Below, piece by piece: positions 8,788-17,746 of a stretch of DNA of 64,000 bases. Position 1 is the first letter of the stretch. Each line of letters starts with the position of its first letter. The position numbers and the translations under genes are program-made. The DNA comes from Bacteroidales bacterium (GTDB lineage Bacteria > Bacteroidota > Bacteroidia > Bacteroidales > UBA932): the NCBI GenBank assembly GCA_024398365.1, contig JAKSJG010000002.1:1-64000 (forward strand), written 5' to 3'. The notes beneath the pieces were generated by a model that searched no databases, had not been told where the DNA came from, and saw only the letters and a program-made list of their open reading frames with translations.

Positions 8788-11700
8788 TTAGAATGAAATT
8801 TTAACACCGGCATTGAACAGGCGCATCTGTGGATAGTATGAGTTACCTGAGCCATCGGATGATTCAGGGTCAATCTCCTTGATGCCTGAGAGAGTGAAGA
8901 GGTTGTAGCCGCCTACATAAGCTCTGATTCCCTTGACAGGAATAATGCCCTCGAAGACCTTCTGAGGGATGGTGTATCCCAATTCAACGTTCTTCAGACG
9001 GAGGAATGCAGCATTTCTGAGGTAGTAGTCAACCCTGTAAACGTTACCGTTGCTGACCGTAGTACCGATACGCGGATAGTCGGAAGTGGTGTTTTCGAGT
9101 GTCCATGCATTCTCGGCAGCGAACTTGTTGATGTTGGATGATACCGGGTCAACGTATGGAGCATAGTAGCAGCGTGCCATGGCCTGACCCTGGAGAAGCA
9201 GGGCTAAGTCGAAGTTTTTCCATGTGGCGGTAAAGTTGAGACCGAAGACGATCTGAGGAACGGTAGTGAGTTCCTCTCTTACCTGGTCGTAGTCATCAAT
9301 CTTGCCGTTGCCGTCAACATCCTCATAGATGAAGTCGCCGAGACCGGCGCCGGCCTTCTGAGTGTATTTCTGAAGGTCAGCCTTTTCCTTGTTGATACCT
9401 ACGATCTTGTAGATCAGTTTTGTTCCCATAGGATGACCTGTGATATTCATATACTCGTGGCCTTCGCCCCGAGGAGTCTCATCCATGTATTCGATCTTGT
9501 TCTTGCACCAGAGGAAGTTACCCTGGATATGGTACATGAGGTCGCCTACACGGTTGTCATGGTAGAGCTGGAGTTCAATACCGCGGTTGGAAACGATACC
9601 GATGTTCTCAGCAGGGAGAGTACCTGTCATACCTGTGTATTCAGGGATGGAGGCGTTCCTGGTGCAAAGGATGTTGCTGCGCTTGGTATAGAAACCTTCG
9701 AGTTCCCATCCGAGAAGACCGTTCTTGATGTTACCGTCGATACCGATATTGTAAGACTTGGAAACTTCCCAGGTCACCCTGTAGTTAGGGATGGTACCAG
9801 GAACGATGTAGCTGACTTCATTGCCTCCGAACTTGCCGATATATGTGGCTGATGAGGTGAAGTCGTAGGTTGTCATATACTGATACTGTTCTATCTGGTC
9901 ATTGCCCTGCCAGCCGTAGGAAGCGCGGAGCTTGAGGTTGGTGAGCCAAGGATAGTTGTCCTTGATGAATGGCTCCTCGCTGATACGCCAGCCGGCAGAA
10001 ACACCAGGGAAATTACCCCAACGGTACTCATGAGCGAAGTTCTCTGAGCCATCAAAACGCACGATAGCCTGAACCATATACTTGCTCTTGTAGTCATAAC
10101 CTGCACGGATGAAGTATGACCTTTTTGCCGACTCTCTGGCATTACCGTTAGTCTTCCAGGTATTGGTGTCGGCATCTCCGGCGAATATCTGGTCAAGAGC
10201 ATCTGTAGAGAACTGATTTCTTGACAGGGTCAGGTAGTCCGTGTGGAGGAAGAACTGTTCGAAACCGGCGAGGGCGGTGATATGATGACCGTCAAAATCA
10301 CGGTCATAGTTGATATTGGCGTTCACCGATGTCCTGGTTGTATTGGTCTGGTTCTCGTTCAACTGAGGTGTTGCATAGAGCTTGGAAGTGGTCTGATTGT
10401 ACACCTGAGCGATCTCATCGTACTTGTAGCAGGTCCACGGAGTCTTCCATACCTTGTTGAATGATCCTATAACGTCATATGCGAGGTTGCCGTTTACTGA
10501 AAGGCCCTTGGTTATGAAGCCGAGGTCCCAGTTAGCCTTGAATGCAGCCGATGTGGAGTTGATTGTAGTGTTGTTGTAACCGCAGATAGGGGAAACGAGT
10601 GCTGCAGGGTTGGAATCACCGCTGCGGAGCATTCCGTTAGGATAATACATCGCTCCACCCGGTTTGAGTTTCAGACCGACATAGAAGATATCAGAACCGG
10701 CACCATATGCTGAGTAATCCTTGTGCTGCTGTCTTGCATTGAGGTCAACTCCGATGGTGAAAGACTTGGTAAGCTTGACATCGACATTGGAACGTATGTT
10801 GAACTGGTTGTATTTGGTTGAACTGTTGGTGTAGATACCATCCTGGTTCTGACCGTTGAACTGTACGAAGTAAGCGACCTTCTCACTACCGCCGTTGATG
10901 TTGACACCGTACTTGTGCTGGGCTGAGAGAGGCTTGATGACTTCCTTCATCCAGTTGGTGTTCGGATAGAGGACGGGGTCTGTGCCGTTCTTCCATGCAT
11001 CGAGTTCGGCCTCGGTGTAGAGAGGCTTACCGCCGTTGATGGCGAGTTCGTCATTGTATGCCTTGGCGAAGAGGTAAGCGTCGGCCATTTCGACGATGCG
11101 GGTAGGCTGCTGGAGACCAAGGTCATAGTTGAAGGTGACATTGAGTCCTTCACCGTATTTGCCTCGCTTGGTGGTCACGAGGATTACACCGTTGGCTGAA
11201 CGTGCACCGTAGATGGATGCGGAAGCGTCCTTGAGGACATTGACACTCTCGATCTCATCACCGGTCAGGCGGGCGAAATCCTCGCTTCGACCCTGAATAC
11301 CGTCAATGATGATCAGAGGTGAGCTGTCACCGAGAGTACTGCGGCCACGGATGAGGATGGTAGCATCATCCTTGCCTGGCTCACCTGAACGGTTGTTGAC
11401 GATGACACCGGAGATACGTCCTGCAAGGCCCTGGGACAGATTGACTGTTGAGTTCTTTGCGAGATCGGTACCGGCCGTGGAAGTTACAGAACCGGTGAGG
11501 AGCAACTTCTTTTGTGTACCGTAACCGACAGCGACTGCCTCTTCAAGGAGGTTGATGTCGTCCTCGAGAACGATGTCAAGAGTGGATTTAGGGCCAGGAG
11601 TGTACTCTACCGTCTTGTATCCCACGCAGGAGATGACAAGAGTGGCTCCGTCAGGGACAGAAAGCTGATAAGCGCCGGTGACGTCAGTCACCGTACCGGT

Positions 11701-11850
11701 AGTGGTACCCTTGACCACCACGCCGACGCCGATCAGGCTCTCTCCCGTGGTCGATGAGACCACACCCGATACTTTGTGGGACTGGGCATTTGCGCTGAAG
11801 CACAAAAGCAGCATCACGAAAGCAGGGAGGATTTGCTTGAAAATTTTCAT
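8788..11850 (-). CDS. SusC/RagA-family TonB-dependent transporter
   Basis: A 1020-residue TonB-dependent outer-membrane channel. After the signal peptide (LLLCFSANAQ) comes the carboxypeptidase-regulatory-like domain (VSGVVSSTTGESLIGVGVVVKGTTTGTVTDVTG), a TonB-box region EEAVAVGYGTQKK, the plug with GRISGVIV and IRGRSTLGDSSPLIIIDG, then the barrel, which ends in an aromatic-rich strand terminating KISF. It imports oligosaccharide captured by the adjacent SusD using the proton-motive force via TonB. It is 28 bases downstream of murQ, so uptake and cytosolic MurNAc-6-P breakdown are likely co-transcribed. Confidence 0.97.
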   Translation of the reverse strand: MKIFKQILPAFVMLLLCFSANAQSHKVSGVVSSTTGESLIGVGVVVKGTTTGTVTDVTGAYQLSVPDGATLVISCVGYKTVEYTPGPKSTLDIVLEDDINLLEEAVAVGYGTQKKLLLTGSVTSTAGTDLAKNSTVNLSQGLAGRISGVIVNNRSGEPGKDDATILIRGRSTLGDSSPLIIIDGIQGRSEDFARLTGDEIESVNVLKDASASIYGARSANGVILVTTKRGKYGEGLNVTFNYDLGLQQPTRIVEMADAYLFAKAYNDELAINGGKPLYTEAELDAWKNGTDPVLYPNTNWMKEVIKPLSAQHKYGVNINGGSEKVAYFVQFNGQNQDGIYTNSSTKYNQFNIRSNVDVKLTKSFTIGVDLNARQQHKDYSAYGAGSDIFYVGLKLKPGGAMYYPNGMLRSGDSNPAALVSPICGYNNTTINSTSAAFKANWDLGFITKGLSVNGNLAYDVIGSFNKVWKTPWTCYKYDEIAQVYNQTTSKLYATPQLNENQTNTTRTSVNANINYDRDFDGHHITALAGFEQFFLHTDYLTLSRNQFSTDALDQIFAGDADTNTWKTNGNARESAKRSYFIRAGYDYKSKYMVQAIVRFDGSENFAHEYRWGNFPGVSAGWRISEEPFIKDNYPWLTNLKLRASYGWQGNDQIEQYQYMTTYDFTSSATYIGKFGGNEVSYIVPGTIPNYRVTWEVSKSYNIGIDGNIKNGLLGWELEGFYTKRSNILCTRNASIPEYTGMTGTLPAENIGIVSNRGIELQLYHDNRVGDLMYHIQGNFLWCKNKIEYMDETPRGEGHEYMNITGHPMGTKLIYKIVGINKEKADLQKYTQKAGAGLGDFIYEDVDGNGKIDDYDQVREELTTVPQIVFGLNFTATWKNFDLALLLQGQAMARCYYAPYVDPVSSNINKFAAENAWTLENTTSDYPRIGTTVSNGNVYRVDYYLRNAAFLRLKNVELGYTIPQKVFEGIIPVKGIRAYVGGYNLFTLSGIKEIDPESSDGSGNSYYPQMRLFNAGVKISF

Positions 11851-11878
11851 AGGCTTGATATAAAAAAATTAGTGAATA

Positions 11879-12727
11879 TTATTCGGTTGGAAGGCTCTTG
11901 AGGACACCTGTCTCGAAGAGGTACTGCTCGGCTTCCTTCAGGCCGCCGCACTTCTTGATGGCCTCCTCGCACTGGGCGTAGTCGGTCAGGGAAGGGTTGC
12001 GGTCCATGATGGTGCGGGTCAGACGGTCAATCACCTTGTTGTTGATCAGGTGGGCGCGTACCATGCGGTTGCCCTCCACGCGGCCGAGGCGGCACATCAG
12101 AGTGGTGCTGATCATATCGCACATCAGCTTCTGGGAAGTACCGGACTTCATGCGGGTGCTGCCGGTGATGAATTCAGGACCCATCACGATCTCTACAGGA
12201 TAATCGACGTATTCTGAAATCGGGGACTGAGGGTTGTTGCATATCGAACCGCAAGGGATGCCGTGCTCCTTGCAGGCCTTCATCGCTGAAAGCACGTAAG
12301 GAGTGTTGCCGCTGGCGGAAATGCCGATGACAATGTCCTTCGGAGTGATGTGGTGCTTCTGTTCGAGAGTGCGCCATCCTTCGTCGATGTCATCCTCAGC
12401 CTCTTCGAGGTCAAGGACCAGATTCTCAACGCCACCGGCGAGGACTGCCTGCCATATCTCAGGGTCAACGCCGTATGTATTAGGAACTTCGAGGATATCG
12501 AGCACCGCGAGCTTGCCTCCGGTGCCGCAACCGAGATAGAACATTCTTCCGCCTGCGCGTATCTGCTTCTCGATAGCTGTGATCATCTTTTCAATCTCAG
12601 GGAGTACCTGTTCCATGGCGAGGGCCACTTTCTTGTCCTCGTTGTTGATATCGCGTATGAGTTCGGCCACTGACTTTGTCTCGAGGTGGTCGTAAAGCGA
12701 TGGTTGTTCTGTAAGTCTTAATGCCAT
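11879..12727 (-). CDS. murQ: N-acetylmuramic acid 6-phosphate etherase
   Basis: A 282-residue cytosolic SIS-domain enzyme that cleaves the lactyl ether of MurNAc-6-P to give GlcNAc-6-P and D-lactate. The family signature is intact: ITGSTRMKSGTSQKL near 190 (sugar-phosphate binding), FYLGCGTGGKLAVLD near 62, GISASGNTPYVL in the SIS fold, and a C-terminal helical region with RNPSLTDYAQCEEAIKKCGG. Length is normal. It starts 4 bases after the preceding GH20 stop and precedes susC. Its presence ties this SusCD locus to peptidoglycan or muropeptide salvage. Further genes for GlcNAc-6-P (nagA, nagB) are not in the window. Confidence 0.95.
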   Translation of the reverse strand: MALRLTEQPSLYDHLETKSVAELIRDINNEDKKVALAMEQVLPEIEKMITAIEKQIRAGGRMFYLGCGTGGKLAVLDILEVPNTYGVDPEIWQAVLAGGVENLVLDLEEAEDDIDEGWRTLEQKHHITPKDIVIGISASGNTPYVLSAMKACKEHGIPCGSICNNPQSPISEYVDYPVEIVMGPEFITGSTRMKSGTSQKLMCDMISTTLMCRLGRVEGNRMVRAHLINNKVIDRLTRTIMDRNPSLTDYAQCEEAIKKCGGLKEAEQYLFETGVLKSLPTE

Positions 12728-12730
12728 TAT

Positions 12731-14554
12731 TTAAAATGTTTTATACTTTATATCTCCTATCTGTCTGCCGTTGCGTATGGCAATGGCGGTAACTTTCTGC
12801 TGTCGGTTGATGACGAACGGCTTCTCGTATTTCGGCGAAGCCGCGGTAGGGATGCTGCCGTCAAGTGTGTAGTGGATCTCTGCGTCCGGAGCATCCACGC
12901 TGATGGTCACGACCTTGTCCTGCGGAGTGTCCGGATGGAATTCGATGAACGGGCTGAAGAAGGCCCTGCAGCTGCCCACACCCATATAGTCGAGGCGGCC
13001 GAAATGCTTCTCCAGACGGCGGGTGAAGCCGTCCCAGTCCTTGCCGGCAGTGGTCCAGCCAGCTTCGGCTATGGCACACATGCGCGGCCATGCCATATAT
13101 TCGACGCGTGCCGGGGTCGGCATATATTCTGTCCAGACGCAGCCCTCGACGCCTATGATGTATTTCTGTTCTTCCGGAGTAAGGACCGCCGGCACAGGTT
13201 CGTAGTCATACATAGTGCGGAGAGTGGTAGGTCCGCCCATGGCCAGAGGCTCGCTGTCAGGGTCGCCCTGCCAGTAGTCGAGATAATACTTCGGGTACGG
13301 AGCCATCACAACTTCGTGATGCTGCTGGGCGGCCTTGATGCCTCCCTCCTCCCCGAGCCAGCTCATCACCTTCGCATTAGGTGCGAGACCGCCCTGGAGT
13401 ATCTCATCCCAGCCGATGATCTCATGTCCCTTGGAATTGATATACTTCTCCATCCTGCAGATGAACCAGCTCTGAAGCTCGAATTCATCCTTGAGGCCGA
13501 GTTCCTTGATCAGTGCCTGGCAGTGCTCGCACTGCTTCCAGCTGGCCTTCGGGCATTCGTCGCCACCGATGTGCACAAGCTTGGAAGGGAAGAGTTCGAA
13601 CACCTCGTCCATCACGTCCTCGAGGAACTTGAAGGTCTCGTCCTTCGGACAGAACACCTGCTTGAATACGCCCCACTTGGTGGCAGTCTCATAGTGGTCC
13701 TCCAGACCGCAGGAGAGCTCCGGATAGCAGGAGATGGCAGCCAGTGCGTGGCCCGGCATCTCTATCTCCGGAATGATGGTGACATAGCGTTCAGCAGCAT
13801 ATTTGACAAGGTCACGGACCTCCTCCTGGGAATAATAGCCGCCGTGTGGAGTGCCGTCGTAGATGCCGCTCTTGAGCGAGCCGATGACGGTCTCCTTGCG
13901 CCACTGTCCCTTCTCGGTCAGCAGCGGATATTTCTTGATCTCGAGACGCCATCCCTGGTCCTCGGTCAGATGCCAGTGGAAGCGGTTGACCTTGTGGAGA
14001 GCCATCTCGTCGATGTATTTCTTGAGGAATTCAATGGTGAAAAAGTGAAGGCAGCAGTCCAGATGCATGCCCCTGTACGCAAAACGAGGACCGTCCTCTA
14101 TCTCACAGCAAGGCACGGTCCACTTTACTCCCTTTTGTCGGGTCTGGGCGAAAATCTCCTCCGGGAGGAGCTGGAACAGGGTCTGAAGCGCATAGAAAGC
14201 GCCTGCCCCATCTCCGTAATCTATCTCTATCCGATGCTCATCCACCTTTACCCTGTAATGCTCGCTTGAGAGCGAATTCAGACGGGTGAAGACTATCACA
14301 TCCTGCTGAGCGCCGCTGTCCGTCTTCAGCTCCCATCCCGCCGCAGTGCGTAATTTCCCGTTGAGGAAGCCGGCGATGCGGAGCATCTCCTCATCAGCAG
14401 GCACGGAGATGGCGGTATGCTTTGTCAGCTTGAAGTTGCCGTCCTTCTGCACCAGCGAAGCCGGTTGCGGTATGATGCTGATGGCTGCGCCGCTGGCTGC
14501 TGTCGCCGTCAGGGACAGGCAGAGCGCGTATAGTATGATGAGCAGTTTCTTCAT
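12731..14554 (-). CDS. Secreted GH20 beta-N-acetylhexosaminidase
   Basis: A 607-residue protein with a signal peptide (MKKLLIILYALCLSLTATAASG), an N-terminal GH20b domain (about 25-155) and the GH20 catalytic barrel. The catalytic pair is Asp332-Glu333 in VHIGGDECPK, and FHWHLTEDQGWRLEI and IIPEIEMPGHALAAI are family blocks. A short C-terminal domain (TISVDAPDAEIHYTLDGS) is a chitobiase/beta-hexosaminidase C-terminal domain. It removes terminal beta-linked GlcNAc (or GalNAc) by substrate-assisted catalysis. It lacks a lipobox, so it is probably periplasmic or secreted. It is nearly contiguous with murQ (4 bases) and with the upstream fusion gene (2 bases). Confidence 0.93.
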   Translation of the reverse strand: MKKLLIILYALCLSLTATAASGAAISIIPQPASLVQKDGNFKLTKHTAISVPADEEMLRIAGFLNGKLRTAAGWELKTDSGAQQDVIVFTRLNSLSSEHYRVKVDEHRIEIDYGDGAGAFYALQTLFQLLPEEIFAQTRQKGVKWTVPCCEIEDGPRFAYRGMHLDCCLHFFTIEFLKKYIDEMALHKVNRFHWHLTEDQGWRLEIKKYPLLTEKGQWRKETVIGSLKSGIYDGTPHGGYYSQEEVRDLVKYAAERYVTIIPEIEMPGHALAAISCYPELSCGLEDHYETATKWGVFKQVFCPKDETFKFLEDVMDEVFELFPSKLVHIGGDECPKASWKQCEHCQALIKELGLKDEFELQSWFICRMEKYINSKGHEIIGWDEILQGGLAPNAKVMSWLGEEGGIKAAQQHHEVVMAPYPKYYLDYWQGDPDSEPLAMGGPTTLRTMYDYEPVPAVLTPEEQKYIIGVEGCVWTEYMPTPARVEYMAWPRMCAIAEAGWTTAGKDWDGFTRRLEKHFGRLDYMGVGSCRAFFSPFIEFHPDTPQDKVVTISVDAPDAEIHYTLDGSIPTAASPKYEKPFVINRQQKVTAIAIRNGRQIGDIKYKTF

Positions 14555-14555
14555 A

Positions 14556-17500
14556 TTATCTGTCAGTTGGTGATTTGGCGAATACTCTGGTCATTGTCTT
14601 CCCGACAGGGCTGCCGTCAGGTCTGAAGCCGCGGGCCTTGAGCCTGTCACCTTCCTTGACGGGGATGAAGGCCGGGGCCACAGGTGACAGAGCCGTAGGC
14701 TCGCTGCCGTCCATTGTATAATGTATGTCAGCGTAAGGATAATCCAGGCTGAGCTCGACTTCGCGGGGATAGTCGCTTTCGAGGTTCATATTGACTATCA
14801 CCTGATAGTAGGCCTCGGAGTATGCCACGCCCTTGGCGGCGAGACGCTCGAATTCCTTCTCGAGGCGCATCCTGAATGAGCCGAAACTCTTGGCCTCAGG
14901 CGCGGTCCAGCCGGTCTCGGCCACCATGGCCTCGCGCGGGAATGTCTGGGTCTCCAGCGTGTGAATGTCAGGGATGAACTCTCCCCACACATTGGCCTGA
15001 ACGCCCAGGAGGAGATCATCGCACTTATCTACAACCTCCGGGAACAGCAGAGGTTCGTGATTCCAGTTGTAGCCCTTCTTAAGTGTGATGAAAAGATGAT
15101 GGTTCTTGAAATGGTCCTTGATCTCCTCCTGCTGGTAGTCATAGTAGCACCAGCGGTTCGGACAGAGAATGGTCTTCATGCCGGCGGCCATGGCGCGGGA
15201 GGCAGGCTTGTGTCCCCTGTAAGACATCACCACGGTTGACGGTACGGCGCTGCCGTCGAGTATCTCGTCCCATCCGATGACCACCTTGCCGTGGTCTCTC
15301 AGGAAGCTGTCGAAATGCTTGACGAAATAGTACTGCAGGTCATCCACGCTGCTCAGGCCGAGGCTGTCGGCGAGATGGTGGCAGTATTCGCTGGCGCGCC
15401 AGGCATCCTTCGGACACTCGTCGCCACCTATATGATAATACTTGCAAGGGAAGAGATCCAGCACTTCTGTAAACACATCCTCAAGGAACTTGAATGTCTG
15501 AGGACTCGGCACGAAGACATCCTTCTTGACGCCCCAGGAGGTCACCACCGACTTCGCTTCGTCAGGAGTGCATGACAGCCACGGATATGCCGCTATGGCT
15601 GCGCCGGAATGGCCCGGAAGTTCGATCTCAGGTATGATGTCCACGCAGCGGCGACGCGCGTATTCGACAATCTCGCGTATGTCGTCCTGTGAATAGAAGC
15701 CGCCGTGAGGCTTGCCGTCACCGACCTCATTGTAGCCCTTCGTCTCCGGACGGAAAGCGCCGACTTCGGTGAGTCTCGGATACTTCTTTATCTCTATGCG
15801 CCAGCCCTGGTCCTCAGTGAGATGCCAGTGCAGGTAGTTCTGCTTGTGCATTGCCATCAGGTCTATGAACTTCTTGACCTCCTCCTTCGGGTAGAAATAC
15901 CTTCCACAGTCGAGAAGCATTCCGCGGTAGCTGAACCTCGGTGCATCCTTGATGCTGCAGCAAGGCACGCTCCATACGGTGCCGGCGGAGAGTCTGTCGC
16001 CATAAACCTGAGCCGGAAGCAGCTGGCAAAGACTCTGCAGTGCGTAGAAGGCGCCGCTGCGGTCAGACGCTTCGATATTCACGCACTTCGGAGTGACGTT
16101 CATCCTGTACCCTTCCGCCGCAATGCCGTCCACCTTGGAGATGATGATGCCGGATGAGGCCTTCTGCTTGAACTTCGGAGTGAAGCCTGCGGCAGTCCCG
16201 ATCTGCGCTGCGAAATCCTCAGCCACCTCGCTGAACTCCGGTGCGCAGCAGATGGCGGTCTTCGCATTGAGTACGAATTCGCCTTCGGCGGGAATGAGCT
16301 CCGCAGGAGCAGGGACTATGTTGTAGCGCGGTGCGCCGGCCACCTGTGACACCGTCTTGAGTATGGATTCCTGATACGTGTTAGGCATACTGTCTGACAA
16401 TGGGTATGGCGACTTGATATATACGTACATCTGCTCGAGCTCGTACTCGTAGCCCTTGCGCACCTCATAGCCGCGCTTCGAAGCCAGATATGCGTTCTGG
16501 CCGTTGGTATATGCGCAGAAGAAGAGCGTCTGGCCCGGGAAGGCCTTGCGCGCATCCATCTGGTATTCGCAGAAAGGCTCGCCCTGGGTGAAGAAGAAGA
16601 GCACTCCGTCTATGTTGAGGGCGGTCATATTGTAGTCAAGGGACTTGTAGTTCTTGCCCGGGTTGTCCCACTCGGAGATGATCTGCGCCTCCCAGCTGCG
16701 CACATCCTCCGCGAAACGCGGGAATTCGGTCTTGTAGGTCACGGATATCGAATCCGCGAGCTTGTGAACCGCCTCCTTGGTCACCTCGGGGATGGAATAT
16801 GGGAGATGCGAGACGTTGTTGTACTTCATCAGTGTGCCGCAGTCCTTGACGCGGGTGAACTCGACCTTCTCCAGGTCAGCCGCGAGCGCCTTGCCGCACT
16901 GCTCGGCATACTCCACGGTCTTAGGACCTTCCGCAGGGTCGATATTGCCGGCGGCGCCGGTGAACTGGAAGACCTCGCAGCCCCACTTGTCCCTGATAAG
17001 ATTGCGGGCCACGCCCGAATAGTCGGATGACTGCATCACGCTCTTCGGGCCCATGCATACAGGATGGCAGGCGAGATTGATGAACGCGCACACGGGTCTG
17101 CCCTTCCTGTCAACCAGACGGGCGACATAGACATCGTGATCTACGGGTCCCTCCTTCTCGCAGCGGTTACCCTGGAAATATGTGGTGGTGCGGCCTGTCT
17201 CAAGGAAAAAATCCTTGAAGGCCGTGTCATCGGAGATGGTCTTCACCGCATTTGCGACTATGGCGTCGCAGACGCGGAGTGAATACAGATAATTGGTGCC
17301 GCCGGGAAGTGTCCACTTGCCCATCATGCGCGGAGCGCTGTGGGTGTGGATATTGTGCATGAGTATGTTGTCCCTTCCGAGGCCTGTGGCAATGGAGATG
17401 CGGTCGCGTATCTGGTCGGTAAGTGCAGGGGAAGTCTCCATCAGGTCATTGGAGATGATGCATATCTTCTGCTGCCCGTCCGTTATGACGAGGCAGTGCG

Positions 17501-17675
17501 TCCTCAGCGGAAGATGCTCTCCGTCAGAGAGTTTGGTGCGTGCTGCGAAGCCTGCGAGGCTGACATGTTCGCTCTCCTTGAGTGAAATGTCCGCCGATGA
17601 ATAATTGCATTTGAGCGGCGATGCCTGCAGGGCAACCGTCGCCAGAAACGTCAAAACACTGATTACTAGCCTCAT
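14556..17675 (-). CDS. Neutral-ceramidase-like domain fused to GH20 hexosaminidase
   Basis: A 1039-residue exported protein with two enzyme-like halves. Residues about 20-440 match the neutral/alkaline ceramidase N-terminal domain: histidine motif HNIHTHSAPRMMG, NLACHPVCMG and QFTGAAGNIDP, the places where that zinc amidase family keeps metal ligands and glycine-rich loops. Residues about 455-1000 are GH20b plus a GH20 barrel with catalytic Asp752-Glu753 in YHIGGDECPK, HWHLTEDQGWRIEI and IIPEIELPGHSGAAI, then a C-terminal beta domain (ADIHYTMDGSEPT). The joining of an amidase-like and a hexosaminidase module suggests stepwise attack on an N-acylated or peptide-bearing aminosugar. Ceramide as the true substrate is doubtful given murQ and SusCD next door. 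Confidence 0.85.
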   Translation of the reverse strand: MRLVISVLTFLATVALQASPLKCNYSSADISLKESEHVSLAGFAARTKLSDGEHLPLRTHCLVITDGQQKICIISNDLMETSPALTDQIRDRISIATGLGRDNILMHNIHTHSAPRMMGKWTLPGGTNYLYSLRVCDAIVANAVKTISDDTAFKDFFLETGRTTTYFQGNRCEKEGPVDHDVYVARLVDRKGRPVCAFINLACHPVCMGPKSVMQSSDYSGVARNLIRDKWGCEVFQFTGAAGNIDPAEGPKTVEYAEQCGKALAADLEKVEFTRVKDCGTLMKYNNVSHLPYSIPEVTKEAVHKLADSISVTYKTEFPRFAEDVRSWEAQIISEWDNPGKNYKSLDYNMTALNIDGVLFFFTQGEPFCEYQMDARKAFPGQTLFFCAYTNGQNAYLASKRGYEVRKGYEYELEQMYVYIKSPYPLSDSMPNTYQESILKTVSQVAGAPRYNIVPAPAELIPAEGEFVLNAKTAICCAPEFSEVAEDFAAQIGTAAGFTPKFKQKASSGIIISKVDGIAAEGYRMNVTPKCVNIEASDRSGAFYALQSLCQLLPAQVYGDRLSAGTVWSVPCCSIKDAPRFSYRGMLLDCGRYFYPKEEVKKFIDLMAMHKQNYLHWHLTEDQGWRIEIKKYPRLTEVGAFRPETKGYNEVGDGKPHGGFYSQDDIREIVEYARRRCVDIIPEIELPGHSGAAIAAYPWLSCTPDEAKSVVTSWGVKKDVFVPSPQTFKFLEDVFTEVLDLFPCKYYHIGGDECPKDAWRASEYCHHLADSLGLSSVDDLQYYFVKHFDSFLRDHGKVVIGWDEILDGSAVPSTVVMSYRGHKPASRAMAAGMKTILCPNRWCYYDYQQEEIKDHFKNHHLFITLKKGYNWNHEPLLFPEVVDKCDDLLLGVQANVWGEFIPDIHTLETQTFPREAMVAETGWTAPEAKSFGSFRMRLEKEFERLAAKGVAYSEAYYQVIVNMNLESDYPREVELSLDYPYADIHYTMDGSEPTALSPVAPAFIPVKEGDRLKARGFRPDGSPVGKTMTRVFAKSPTDR

Positions 17676-17696
17676 ACTACAATTATCGCATATTAG

Positions 17697-17740
17697 TTAA
17701 ATTTCGAAATTTAAGAATTTATTGACAATATGCAAAAATA
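17697..17740 (-). promoter_or_regulatory. Putative -7 box and 18-bp palindrome upstream of the fusion gene
   Basis: On the minus strand TATTTTTG (740-733) fits the Bacteroidetes -7 consensus TAnnTTTG. A perfect 18-base palindrome TTAAATTTCGAAATTTAA lies at 697-714, between that box and the ATG at 17675, and so would be in the 5' leader. No clear -33 TTTG is seen. The palindrome is a candidate operator for an internal promoter of the locus. Confidence 0.45.
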
Positions 17741-17746
17741 TGGTTT

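Noticed and set aside
12872..14269. 465-codon plus-strand frame opposite the GH20 gene
   Set aside because: Antisense shadow; the minus strand carries the GH20 catalytic motifs.
14556..17675. Calling the fusion gene a plain ceramidase
   Set aside because: More than half of the protein is a complete GH20 unit, and the locus concerns aminosugars; the ceramidase family name describes the fold, not the likely substrate.
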